Shown piece after piece: positions 1 through 9,569 of a DNA stretch of 64,000 nt. Position numbers and translations under genes: made by a program. A model generated the notes under the pieces. That model ran no database searches and was not told where the DNA came from. It saw nothing but the letters and a program-made list of their open reading frames with translations. The first letter of the stretch is position 1. Every line of letters begins with the position of its first letter. Origin of the DNA: Didymella arachidicola. Lineage: Eukaryota; Ascomycota; Dothideomycetes; Pleosporales; Didymellaceae. The stretch covers positions 124,001 through 188,000 of the forward strand of contig CM050000.1 of assembly GCA_016630955.3 (NCBI GenBank), given 5' to 3'.

Positions 1-1132
1 GTATAACGTTGGGGTTGAAGGGGTATACACCCACTGCCTTGAAGGCCTGTTGTATGAGGGTTTCTGTGAAGGTAGACGTCCAGGCAGACCAGAATAAGCT
101 GAAGAAATCACCCTTCTTCACTGGCAACAGTCCTTTGCTCTTAAAGAGTCTTTCTGTAAGCTGCTTCGAGTATGCTCGTGCCAACGGAGCAAACAACACT
201 ACGTCGAGTGGCTGGAGCGTATGAGTACTGTGAGGTGGATAGATAGCTAATAGAATCTTGTTCTGATAACAGTACTTTAGAAACAGCTTGCTTATATGGC
301 TGCCGTGGCCGTCTACAATAAGTAGCCGCCACTTTCTTCGAGCTGACTCCTTGGTGTTGGCATCAAACACCTGCTGAAGCCAGGCAAGGCCTGCGTCATT
401 GTTTGACCAGCCGTTGGAGGTGACGTTGACGTAGACTTGGTGTTTTCTGATGTCTAATTCACTCACCCAGCTTGATTGGACCTTCTTGGAGTTGGCTGGG
501 TAGATGAGGCCTGGTGGGAGTGCAATTCCAGAAGCTCCCACACAAGCTATCAACGTAATCCATTCACGATTGCCATCGTGGAGCATCTCTTTAAACCTCT
601 TCTGCTTCCATTTGGTCTTGCTGAAGATCCTCTTGCTCTTGCCTATCGATCCAATCATGAAGCCCTTCTCATCCATATTGTATGTATGCTCAGGCTCTAT
701 TGAGTATTCTTCAATCTTTGTGTGTAGCATGTTGAAGTAGAGCTGATATTTATCGTAGGAATCAGCAGCGACGCGATCGGCAGCCATGGCGGAGGTCCAT
801 CGAGGTGTGAGCTCATCCGAGTGTCGGTTGATGAATCGGGAAACCCAGGCCTCAGAGACTGGCTTCTTGGCTATTGTAGACGCAAAAGACTGGATCATTT
901 CACGCGTAGGAGGTAGGTGGTAATCTGTAAGCTTATCTATATAAGCTACAAGCTCTACCTCCTCCTCTGGGGTGAGGTGTTGCTGGTTGATGTTCTTCTG
1001 TTTAATAGAGCCAAAAACGCGTCGGTGATGGCGGGACAAAGTTGAGCGATTAACACCATGTTTGTCAGCAATCTCTTGGTACACAAGTTTACCAGCTGCA
1101 TCAGCATCTTTAATTGCAGCTTCTAGAGACAT
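1..1132 (-). CDS. Fot1/pogo-type DDE transposase, partial at left edge
   Basis: Reading from the ATG at 1130-1132 the frame stays open for 377 codons to the window edge, so the C-terminus is outside. The order is an N-terminal helix-turn-helix region (about residues 1-110, with GVNRSTLSRHHR), then the DDE catalytic core. The three acidic residues are visible: D154 in NMDEKGFMIG, D274 in LIVDGHGSH and D310 in THTLQPLDVVLF, the DDD pattern of the fungal Fot1/pogo branch of Tc1/mariner. No stop or frameshift is present, unlike the neighbouring copy, so this may be recently active or recently arrived. The protein would cut and rejoin its own element at TA dinucleotides; that role comes from the family. 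Whether the missing C-terminal part is intact cannot be judged. Confidence 0.9.
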   Translation of the reverse strand, partial: MSLEAAIKDADAAGKLVYQEIADKHGVNRSTLSRHHRRVFGSIKQKNINQQHLTPEEEVELVAYIDKLTDYHLPPTREMIQSFASTIAKKPVSEAWVSRFINRHSDELTPRWTSAMAADRVAADSYDKYQLYFNMLHTKIEEYSIEPEHTYNMDEKGFMIGSIGKSKRIFSKTKWKQKRFKEMLHDGNREWITLIACVGASGIALPPGLIYPANSKKVQSSWVSELDIRKHQVYVNVTSNGWSNNDAGLAWLQQVFDANTKESARRKWRLLIVDGHGSHISKLFLKYCYQNKILLAIYPPHSTHTLQPLDVVLFAPLARAYSKQLTERLFKSKGLLPVKKGDFFSLFWSAWTSTFTETLIQQAFKAVGVYPFNPNVI

Positions 1133-1222
1133 TGTGGTGTTGAGTTATGGTGTTGAGAAAGATGAGATGATTCCGCGCTCGCGTGCATCACGCGAAAGCG
1201 TGCAGCACGCGCACGGACACGG
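1..1222 (-). mobile_element. Fot1/pogo-like transposon A (right end visible)
   Basis: This is the body of the element that encodes the open transposase. Reading inward from 1222 on the minus strand the end is CCGTGTCCGTGCGCG, which resembles the CCGTGCCGGACGG end of the neighbouring element. It abuts the TA at 1223-1224. A short stem-loop, CACGC-GAAA-GCGTG, lies at about 1189-1202. The opposite end is outside the window, so the inverted repeat cannot be confirmed and the exact boundary is inferred. Confidence 0.6.
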
Positions 1223-1224
1223 TA

Positions 1225-1279
1225 CCGTGCCGGACGGCGAAGCGATCAGGACGGCGAAACGATCGCTCCGCCCCACCAA
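1225..1279 (+). repeat. Terminal inverted repeat, left, of transposon B
   Basis: The reverse complement of 3296-3350 matches this 55-bp stretch with one visible substitution, near 1267. Within it GACGGCGAAGCGATCA and GACGGCGAAACGATCG form an imperfect direct repeat, possibly duplicated transposase binding sites. Confidence 0.9.
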
Positions 1280-1376
1280 AACCACCACAAAGATAAGGCT
1301 GTAGAGCCGCACCAAATGGCTATTATAGCGAGATCTTTTAGTAGAGTATTCTAGACGTTATATAATATATTAATAA

Positions 1377-3251
1377 CTACTTATATTTTAATAGCAGTTT
1401 AATGTTGCGGCCGCGTCGCGATTGAATAGGTGGTGGGCCTATAACGCAACCAAATGACTGATTACCATGACTATCACCACTAACGATTGTTTTTTTGTGT
1501 GTAGGCCTCGTACAGGTTTTGAAGTCCTTCTTCTTCTTACTCTTTTTGAAATTTTTGGAAACTTGTTGAAGTCGTTTTGCTGCTTTGCGGGCTGCTTGGC
1601 GAGCAGCTCGCTCAGCGGCTTCGATAGCCCTCTGCTTCTCCCTTAGCAGCTTCGCCTCTGCTCGCGCACGACGCCTCGCATCAATCTCCCGCGCTTTGAT
1701 CAGCTTTGACTCCTCTCGAGCTTGGATCGCCATAGCTTTTTGTTGTTGTAATAGCTCTTGATCGCGCTTCTTCTGCTCTTGGAGGCTGCGAGCTTCTCGC
1801 ACCTTCCGCGGCGACCAGAAATCAGCTCCACCATGATAATCTTCGGATTGCTCAAGTACTCCAGGCTGCGATCGCTGCTTACGCTGTCGCTCATTAATCA
1901 GAGCTTCTCGTAGCTTCTCATTCTCTCGCTCAACCAGCTTAGATCGGGTAGATAGCTTCATGATACTTCGATTAAGCTGCGAGATCTTCCTGCTCTCTTT
2001 GTGGTTGACAGCGCAATCAATCAGCCGCCTGATCTTTCTCCAATCAGATGCGCTGAGGTTAGACGACTCGCTATCGCTCTCAGTAGCAGCAGTTCTGAAC
2101 TTTTGGAGTATTACTTCTGGATTAAATGGCGATATGCCTGTGACTTCAAAGGCCCGGAGGACAGTAGATTCCCTGAAAGAGGCCTCCCACGCTCTCCAGA
2201 ACAGCGGGAAGAAGTGGCTTTTGGTGATAGGTAGCAGCCCTTAGCACTGATCCATGAAGCTCGATAGCTCATTGGAGTACGCAGTCGATAGAGGCTTGAA
2301 CAGGGCAACGTCAAGAGGTTGCAGCGTATGGGTCGCGTGAGGCGGAAATATCGCTAGCAGGATCTTATTCCGATCGCAGTAGTCGATAAAGTCCATCGTG
2401 AGGTGAGATTAATGGCCATCCGTGAACAGTAATCGGTAAGACGATCAAGCTTTTGCTTTGGTGGCAGGATCAAATACCTGTTTAAGCCACTGAAGCCCGA
2501 TATCGTTGTTCGACCAGCCAGAGGGAGATGAGATTATCCGGGTGCGATGGATGTTTGGATCGAAGCCTTGCAACCACGAGTTCTGGATGGATCCCGATTG
2601 ACCTTGGTAGATCAGGCTTGGATCAAGATGAGATCCATCGGCGCAAATACAAGCAATCAGAGTAATCCAATCTCAGTTGCCGTCTTAGATCAAAGATATT
2701 CTGATTCCGGATTCTAGAGAGGCTCTAGAGAAGATCCGCTTTGATCGCGATTGGACTCCAATCATAAAGCCCTTCTCATCCATATTGTAGGTATGGCGCG
2801 GCTCAACTTTGTATTGGTCAAGTTTATCGCGCAAAAGCTTAAAGTAGAGCTTGTACTTGAGTTCTGAATCAGCTCTGTGGCGATTGCGATCCATCGTGGT
2901 AACCAGTTTTGGTTTGAGAAGGTCTGGATAGCGCTGAACAAAGCGATCAACCCAGTGGTAACCAAGCTCTTTCTGGGCAAGCTGTGAAGCAAGCATTCGT
3001 ACCATATCTCTACTTGGTGGTAGCCCTTGCTTGCTAATGCGATCGATATACTCTATAAGCTCTTTTTCCTGTTGTGGGTGGAGAGCTTGCTGGTTCTGAT
3101 AGCGGATAGCGCGCGAGGTGGTAAGACCTTGATGCCGCCGCGCGAGCGTTATGCGGTTAACACCAAACCTTTTAGCGATCTGCGTGTATACAAGTTTTTC
3201 TCCAGGCTCTAAAGCTTCTATAGCTGCAAGCGCAGCATCGATAGGCTCCAT
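1377..3251 (-). pseudogene. Fot1/pogo transposase with five in-frame stops
   Basis: One frame runs from the ATG at 3249-3251 to the stop at 1377-1379, about 625 codons, interrupted by stops at 2685-2687 (TAA), 2673-2675 (TGA), 2445-2447 (TGA), 2409-2411 (TAA) and 2241-2243 (TAA). There is no frameshift. Most stops fit a single C-to-T change from CAA or CGA, as expected from RIP or cytosine deamination. Catalytic aspartates remain in NMDEKGFMIG, the DGH motif and THTLQPLDVALF. The last 190 or so residues form a basic, Arg/Lys/Glu/Gln-rich coiled coil typical of Fot1-like C-termini. It is clearly diverged from the neighbouring transposase, so it is not a recent duplicate of it. Confidence 0.9.
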
Positions 3252-3295
3252 TTAGGGTGATCGCGACGTGGTAAAGTTAGTGGCGGTGGTGGTGG

Positions 3296-3350
3296 TTGGT
3301 GGGGCGGGGCGATCGTTTCGCCGTCCTGATCGCTTCGCCGTCCGGCACGG
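3296..3350 (-). repeat. Terminal inverted repeat, right, of transposon B
   Basis: Inverted partner of 1225-1279, lying just upstream of the transposase start at 3251 and followed by TA at 3351-3352. The internal direct repeat is present here too. Confidence 0.9.
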
Positions 3351-3524
3351 TACCGGTCAAGTTCCGCTTGATCGATACCATGCCGGCGCTTACTGACAAC
3401 ACGATACCGACCCTTGGTGTTACGCATTTCGGATAAATTGGACAAAACTGCATTGTTGCTGTGTCGATTACAGGTGTTGTCTGACGGACAGAGGTTGATG
3501 AGGTTTAAGAGGCTGTAGCCCAAC

Positions 3525-5266
3525 TCAGTCCTTCTTCTCCGACATGACAGGCACAACAACACCGTCTTGACTACCGTCGGCTCTTGGGCTCGTTACACCG
3601 CTCCTGGTCCTACCGGGAGATGCTGCACCAAAACCGTTGAGCACCATCATACCGTCTTCCTCGTCGACGTCGTCGAAATATTTGAAATCCAAACCTCTCA
3701 GCTCGTCGTCTTCCGTTGCTCTGATGTGACAGCCTGGAATCTTGTTGATGATGAAGAGTAGGATGATCGAGACGACAAAGGACCAGACCGAGCACGTGCA
3801 GGCTGCGGCAAGCTGGTAGCCCATCTGCTTCCAATGACGGTTGTACCACCCGCCTTCGTATGCATTGTTCACACCATCCATGGCCGGTACATAGTCCGCG
3901 GCAAAGATTCCAGTCAGGACATCGCCAACGAAGCCGCCCACCCCGTGAATAGCGAATATGTCTAAGCCATCGTCAACGCGGAGCAAGTACTTGTATCGAA
4001 CGGCGAAGAATGCTGTGCACGAGGTCAACGCACCAATCAGCGCTGCAAAGTAGATGGGCACGAAACCAGCGGCGGGCGTGATTCCCACCAGACCTGAGAT
4101 GATGCCGGAGCAAAACCCGACGATGGAGAACTTCTTCGTGAAGATGTATTCAAGCAGGGCCCATGCCAAGCCACCACCACATGCTGCGAGATTGGTATTG
4201 CAAACAACGTAGATGGAGCGGATCGTCAAGTTCGCGGTGGATGCACCTGTCAAAACATCAGTCAAAATCGTCACCCCTAGCCGAGGAGTCATACCATTGA
4301 ACGCATACCAGCCAAACCAGATCAGAATTGTCCCAAGACCCACAAGATAAGTATTGTGTGGCTTGAAGTGTGGTGTTCTCGGGTGATGTGACTCGTTATG
4401 AGGGTCAGCGCGTGGACCAAGCATCACGGACCAAGCCAGAGCCGAGAAACCAGAAGCGATGTGTACTGGTCCGCTACCCGCAAAATCGTAGACACCAAGC
4501 TGATACAGCCATCCAGATGGGTTCCACTCTGCGTATGCCAACACGTAGTACACGAACGTGGTCCAGCACAACAGGAACAGCATCGAAGGCCACATGCGCC
4601 CACGCTCCAGCATCGCACCAGCCAAGATCATCGCTGTACACGTGACGAAACTGAAGCCGAAGGCAGCGTACAGGATGTCTGGGATATCCGGGTTTGCCAG
4701 AGATGGGGAAGCAAGGGTATTGCGCAGGCCTACTTTCGAGAGGTCGCCGAGGAACACGTTTGTCGTGTGCGATTGATACAGAGAATAACCGTAGACCCAG
4801 AACTGAATGCCGACAGCACAGGCGCAGAAGAGGGACTGGAAGATCATAGTCAACGCAGCCTTTCGTCTGTGCATACCAGCGTAGAGGAACCCAATAGCAG
4901 GAGTGATCTGCCTGCATAAGTCAGCCTCGAAGCTACATGCTCAAGTCTTGTCTCGAAGGTGGCAGAGAAAGTGGGCTGCGAGCTGTAGAGTTCAAGGACG
5001 ACAAAAGTAAGACGGTGGTTGGTTGCGAGTGTCTTCAACCCAATAACTCCATGGGAGTGTCAAGTGTACCATCATCTTGGGTGACTTTTGCTGGTGTAAA
5101 GGTGTCCAAAAACCTACCAACAGAGTACTGAGCCGATGAGGAGCCAGCATAGGTCCCCCTTATCGTACAACGCATTGAGATCTTGTGTCATGACGTCACC
5201 TCCATATGGATTCACATTATAATCTGGCCATTCAGTGATAGGCGTCGGTGCTGGAAGCTCCGCCAT
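3525..5266 (-). CDS. Ammonium transporter, Amt/Mep family
   Basis: Two exons: 5266-5118 and 4911-3525, with a 206-bp intron, giving 511 residues, the usual Mep length. The protein is a polytopic plasma-membrane channel for NH4+/NH3. Family marks visible are the first pore histidine in DFAGSGPVHIASG (about H200), the second in IHGVGGFVGD (about H372), and the N-terminal stretch ending in FLYAGMHRRKAAL. The cytoplasmic tail, about 70 residues, is acidic (VDEEDG). The usual FNGGSA after WFGWY reads FNGMTP here, a deviation next to the pore. The ATG at 5264-5266 was chosen because it gives a complete first helix and joins in frame. Three GATAAG motifs upstream suggest nitrogen control. Which Mep paralogue this is cannot be told from sequence alone. 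Confidence 0.93.
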
Positions 5267-5686
5267 TTTCTCGAGTCGATGTGACAACGCAGTCGCTCAA
5301 TCAAAGGTTAGAAGTAAGCAAGTACTGGAACAGTCTTCTGGATGAACACCCTCAAATCCTGTGGCCTTGAACAAGACTTCTTATATGCAAGCACCCGAGC
5401 TTATCCACTCATCTCGGGAAGGCACGTTGTCTGCTCTCGATTTGTCCAATGGCCGGTGCTCCCAGACAGTGGAACGAACATGCATGGGAACATCGCACCA
5501 CATGTGGAATAGCGAGACATGTGAATCGTCAGCTTATCGTTGCACGCCCATGTCAAAGGTGTGTGGTCTAACGACTCGGTGATTCAGGCGGAGCGGAGCG
5601 TTGTATATCTCTTGGCAAAAGATAAGGACGCGGGGTGAAACATGGGGTACAGGTAAACGTTGAACATCATCAACGATGCTCCAGCA
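5267..5686. promoter_or_regulatory. Ammonium transporter promoter with three GATAAG motifs
   Basis: This 420-bp gap lies between the 3' end of the glycosylase gene and the transporter start. It holds GATAAG as CTTATC at 5400-5405 and 5533-5538 and as GATAAG at 5621-5626, about 135, 270 and 355 bp upstream of the ATG. GATA factors of the AreA/Nit2 type bind HGATAR and activate nitrogen-scavenging genes; binding here is inference. Confidence 0.55.
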
Positions 5687-7465
5687 TCATCGATTTGTCT
5701 TCACAAGAAGTTCCCAGCATTTTCGCATGCCAGTCGATAGTGTTTCGTTGTCCATGGAGCTGGTGTTTACCCATTTGCGGGCAGGTGCGCCATTACAAAC
5801 AAGGTTGGCGGCATCTGGCTTATCAGTGATTCGGTAATGATAGGCGTGGATGGTGAGCCTCAAGTGGGTGAAGACGTGAACCAATGGGTCGAAACTAGTG
5901 ATATGACGCGCTGTGGTCATATCAACACCGCCTGCATCTAGACTCGAGATGTACTTTTGCGCCGAGGTCCTGCGAGATGCAGCTGCGGTATCTGCTACCG
6001 ACAGTGTGGTCTGTGGAAATTGCCACAGCGACGCCAGGAGACCTGTGGCTGGTCTCTGTTCGATGAGCCACTTGCTTTCGCCGTCTGATGTGCAGAGCTC
6101 CACGAGGCAGACAGCGCAGTCCTCTTCTTTCGCTTTCCTCCTCGCCACCTTTTTTGGGAACAGCGAGCAGTAGAGATTCACTGATTTGGAGCCCTTGGAT
6201 ACCGCAGACGACTTGCGCTTCTTGGTCAAATTCAGGGCATCCTCGTCTTCGGTGTCGACATTGGAGCTTGCACTTGGTGTACCAATCGCAAAGTAGTTGG
6301 AGAGCGTGTTGGTCTGTTTGATAGGCGCTTTGCGCTTCTTTGTCGGCTTTTCATCCTCGTTAGAGCCATCATCTTCCGGAATAGCCGCTAAGTCTTCCGT
6401 ATCAAGCTGTTCACACAGTGCACATGCGTCTTCGATATCTGGAATCGCGGTCGCCGACTGACGTTCTTTGGAGAGCGCGACTCCTTCACCATATGCTCGA
6501 CAGGTTTTCTGGATAGGGCATTCTTCGCACTTCGGTCGTGGTGTGCAGATTGTCGAGCCAAGTTCCATCATTGCCTGGTTCCATTGTCCGGGCACGGCAC
6601 TCAACTCGACTTCTGGGTGATTGCACACCTCCTTGATCAGATGATCTGCGACCTTCCAGAGCACGTCCGTAGCCTTCTTGTCTTTTGTATCGACATACAA
6701 GCCGAGCTGCCGACTCAGCACTCTCGCTACGTTGCCATCCAGAACAGGCTCAGCTCTCCCAAAAGCAATGCTAGACACAGCGCCTGCGGTATACTGACCG
6801 ATACCAGGTAGCTCCAGTAAGCCGGATACCTCATCTGGCATTGATTGCGACGGCCTCGCTATGACTGCTTTTGCGCCCTCGTGCAGCCGTGTTGCTCGTG
6901 AGTAGTAACCAAGTCCCTTCCAAGCAGCGAGGACATCGTCATGATTGGCTTTTGCAAGATCCTGTACTGTTGGCCATTTTGAGATCCAATTGTTGAAATA
7001 CGGGATCACCGTAGATACTCGAGTCTGCTGAAGCACTTTCGTGATGTTAGCGCATTCGAATCGGGACACTCACGTGACAACGTGATTCCACACGTGCTTT
7101 GATGTCCAGGACAGTATGCACTTACTGACTTCGCTGACCCAGATCTCGTATGCTCGGCGATTCAGGGTTTGTGCTGTCTCCTCATCTGATTTCGAGGAGG
7201 ACGTTATATCGATCCATGCCTTTCTCCATGGCATGGTCCTTGTGTCCTCAACGCCTTTAAACCAGTCCAACAATGCGACGTGCTGCGTCTTGTCGTCAAT
7301 GAGTAGCGGATAGTGATAAGAAGGTGGGTGAACGCGCGCTGGCGGGAGTGCTGTTGCCAGAGGTTGCTCAGGTTTCTCGAACGCAATCGATGCCACCGGT
7401 TTTACTTTAGATTTGGCTGAAGCCGCTTTGCCTGCTTTCTTCGATGCTGCTCGGTGAGGTGGCAT
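5687..7465 (-). CDS. A/G-specific adenine DNA glycosylase (MutY/MUTYH)
   Basis: Exons 7465-7126 and 7035-5687, with a 90-bp intron (GTAAGT...AAAG) that restores EVMLQQTRVSTVIPYF; 562 residues. The enzyme removes adenine mispaired with 8-oxoguanine in nuclear or mitochondrial base-excision repair. Visible parts are the helix-hairpin-helix LPGIGQYTAGA, the catalytic aspartate in VLDGNVARVLSR, an iron-sulfur loop CTPRPKCEECPIQKTC, and a C-terminal NUDIX-like 8-oxoG recognition domain (WLIEQRPATGLLASLWQFP ... HVFTHLRLTIH). The first cysteine spacing is five residues where MutY/EndoIII proteins normally have six. A low-complexity, Lys-rich insert with nuclear-localisation character (KPTKKRKAP) lies between the domains, and the N-terminus is basic and Ala/Lys-rich. 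Confidence 0.93.
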
Positions 7466-8488
7466 CTCGAAGAGGAACCTTATAATCGGACGTTGGACGC
7501 GAATGATGATTGTTGATGGTCGCGTTGCTGATGAGAAAGAATTGAGATGCGGTCATTGGTCGGTGCGGACGCGTCTCGATTCACGCTAAAGTGTGATCGC
7601 GCGACTGATCGAGTGCGACGTCCCGAGTCCTCTCGCATGATAAATGCACGAACGATGCAGTCTGCTACGTCCCGAGATGACAACTCCAAAATATGTGCTA
7701 CGAGGCAAGATCAGGTCTGAGCAAGTCTCCTTGCGTTACGGTCATCGAATTGCATGTATAGGGCTGACGCCTGCATCGACTTTGACGTTGGAGGAACATG
7801 TGTACAATTTTGGATCAAATTGCAAAAGTAGACAGTGAAATGGCGTCTTTGGCTGTAGAGAGAAATATCAGGAGCACTCGTGCGAGCTCAAGTAAGGCCG
7901 TGACTTGGTAGAATTCATAGCACGGCCCCCAATGTCAATCTCGAGACTGCTGGTTTTCCGTACCATGTGGCTTTGTGTCAATGCATTGCAGATGAGTTCA
8001 GTCCGCTGACATCGTCTCTTCATACGTGAGATGTCCAGCTTGTTGGCGAATGTGCATGCAGATCAAGGGACCCAAGAGTTCTGTCTTGGCCCTCGCCGTT
8101 GCAGATCTGTGGGATACGTTGATGCCCGAGATGTCAATCCAGTCGGAGAAATGGGCAGCAGATGTACTATGGGCGGAGGCTCTCCAAGCGCCCCGAGCGT
8201 GATGTGACTCTGCGTAAAATAAAGTATCGCTTCGATTGTCAATGCGCTGCTTTCTAGGTGCAGGTACAGTGAGTCTGGCAGGGGAAATCTCAGGACGATC
8301 ATTTGGAGTAGAGGTGAGAGTCTCTCATAGGTACGTACTTCTGTCGAGGTTGGAAATGTTCCCTTTGGAAATGATAACTTAAACGCCATCCAATGCTAGT
8401 CATTTCGTCGTCGACACGCTGTCTCAATGTCATGTAATGCAACCCTTTCATCAAACGCCTGATCTGAAACACAATCCATCGAGAAAGT
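7466..8488. other. Intergenic, no supported gene
   Basis: About 1 kb upstream of the glycosylase and downstream of the next gene. A 108-codon minus-strand frame at 8063-8389 has no recognisable motif and weak coding character; I do not call it. Confidence 0.5.
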
Positions 8489-9569
8489 CTATTCTGCTGA
8501 TGCTGCTGGGTTTGGAGATGTTTCTGCTGTGGCGCCAGGAGCGGGAGCGAGGCTCGAATGGATGACTGGCGAGTGAGTTACCTGACTTGTGGGATTTTGC
8601 TCTGCCAACTGTCGCTCTGCAAGAAGTCAGCATGCTGTCAAAGGTAAGGATGTGCGACTTACCAAGCTCTCTGATCCTCAGCTTCAGCATCTGATTCTCT
8701 CGTGTCAGATTCTGAGTTTCGGCCTGATAGAACGCGCTCTCGTCTCTGCCAGTTGCGGGGCTGGGTGGCATCTCGTGAATTTCATGTGGAGCACCTGGAA
8801 AGGGGCGCAAAGCAGGTGAGCCTGCATGGCTGCCGCCTCTCGAGCGGTCTGCGAACGAAGATTGGCGACTGATGTTGAACGGCGATCGCGAGCGTGGCTG
8901 TGCGGCGCTTGGTAGAGGAGAGATGGTAGACGAGGGAGCGTGCGCATGTGCAGCCTGCGACTGAGACCGCGAAAGCGACATGGATCGTTCGGAGGTAGGC
9001 GTACTATCGTCGACTGCGGAGTTGGAGGGCTGCTGCTGGCCTGCTGTCAGGGTGTCGATCTGGGCCTGCTGCTGGCGAATCATGTTGAGAAGGCGGTTCT
9101 ACACTTGTGATCAGCTTGACGCCTAGGAGCTGTCCGGCGCATCTGTACACACCACCTGTCCCTCTTGCTCATACTCCAGCTCCTGGTGCAGCTCGCCCAG
9201 GCTGGGTGCTCGCTCGTGGCGGGGGCTGTACGGGCCCCTACTACGGACCGAAGGACTACGCTGCATCTCACCAGGAGCTGGCACAGCTGGGTCGTTGAGG
9301 TTGAGGTTCATGCGAATGCTGGATCTGCGGCGCGCCCGTTCGACGTCTCTTCGCATGCTACCGGAAGAAGGCCGGCGGTCTTCGTTCTGGATGCCGGCAT
9401 TCATTGCTGCGGTGGCCGCCAGCGAGTGCGGCGAGGCAGCCATGGTGCGGGATGCTGAGGGCGATTGGTTGCGGGAAGTGCCGGAGCTGTGAATACCTCC
9501 AGGCTGTGGGCTCGAAGCTGAGGGCGATTGAAGTGGGGAGGGCGGGAGCGTGTTCAAGTCGGGTGCCAT
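8489..9569 (-). CDS. Ser/Pro-rich coiled-coil protein, function unknown
   Basis: Three exons: 9569-9156, 9098-8663 and 8616-8489, with introns of 57 and 46 bp, giving 325 residues. All joins keep frame; the first donor (CAG|GTGGTG) is weak and could shift by one codon. The N-terminal two thirds is disordered, rich in Ser, Pro and Arg with many SP motifs (potential proline-directed phosphorylation sites). Short helical stretches follow: LGELHQELEYEQEGQ, NRLLNMIRQQQAQIDTL and, near the end, YQAETQNLTRENQMLKLRIRE, which is a leucine-heptad coiled coil. This looks like a scaffold or regulatory protein. I do not recognise the family. Confidence 0.75.

Larger units (their letters stand above)
1225..3350 (-). 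mobile_element. Fot1/pogo-like transposon B, 2126 bp, degenerate
   Basis: Both ends are visible. They start CCGTGCCGGACGGCGAAGCG and are flanked by TA at 1223-1224 and 3351-3352, the target duplication expected for Tc1/mariner/Fot1 elements. Inside, on the minus strand, is a transposase frame broken only by stop codons. The element is a full-length but dead copy. Its left end touches element A, so the two probably share a TA target. Confidence 0.85.

Noticed and set aside
8063..8389. 108-codon minus-strand frame
   Set aside because: No motif and poor coding character; left uncalled.
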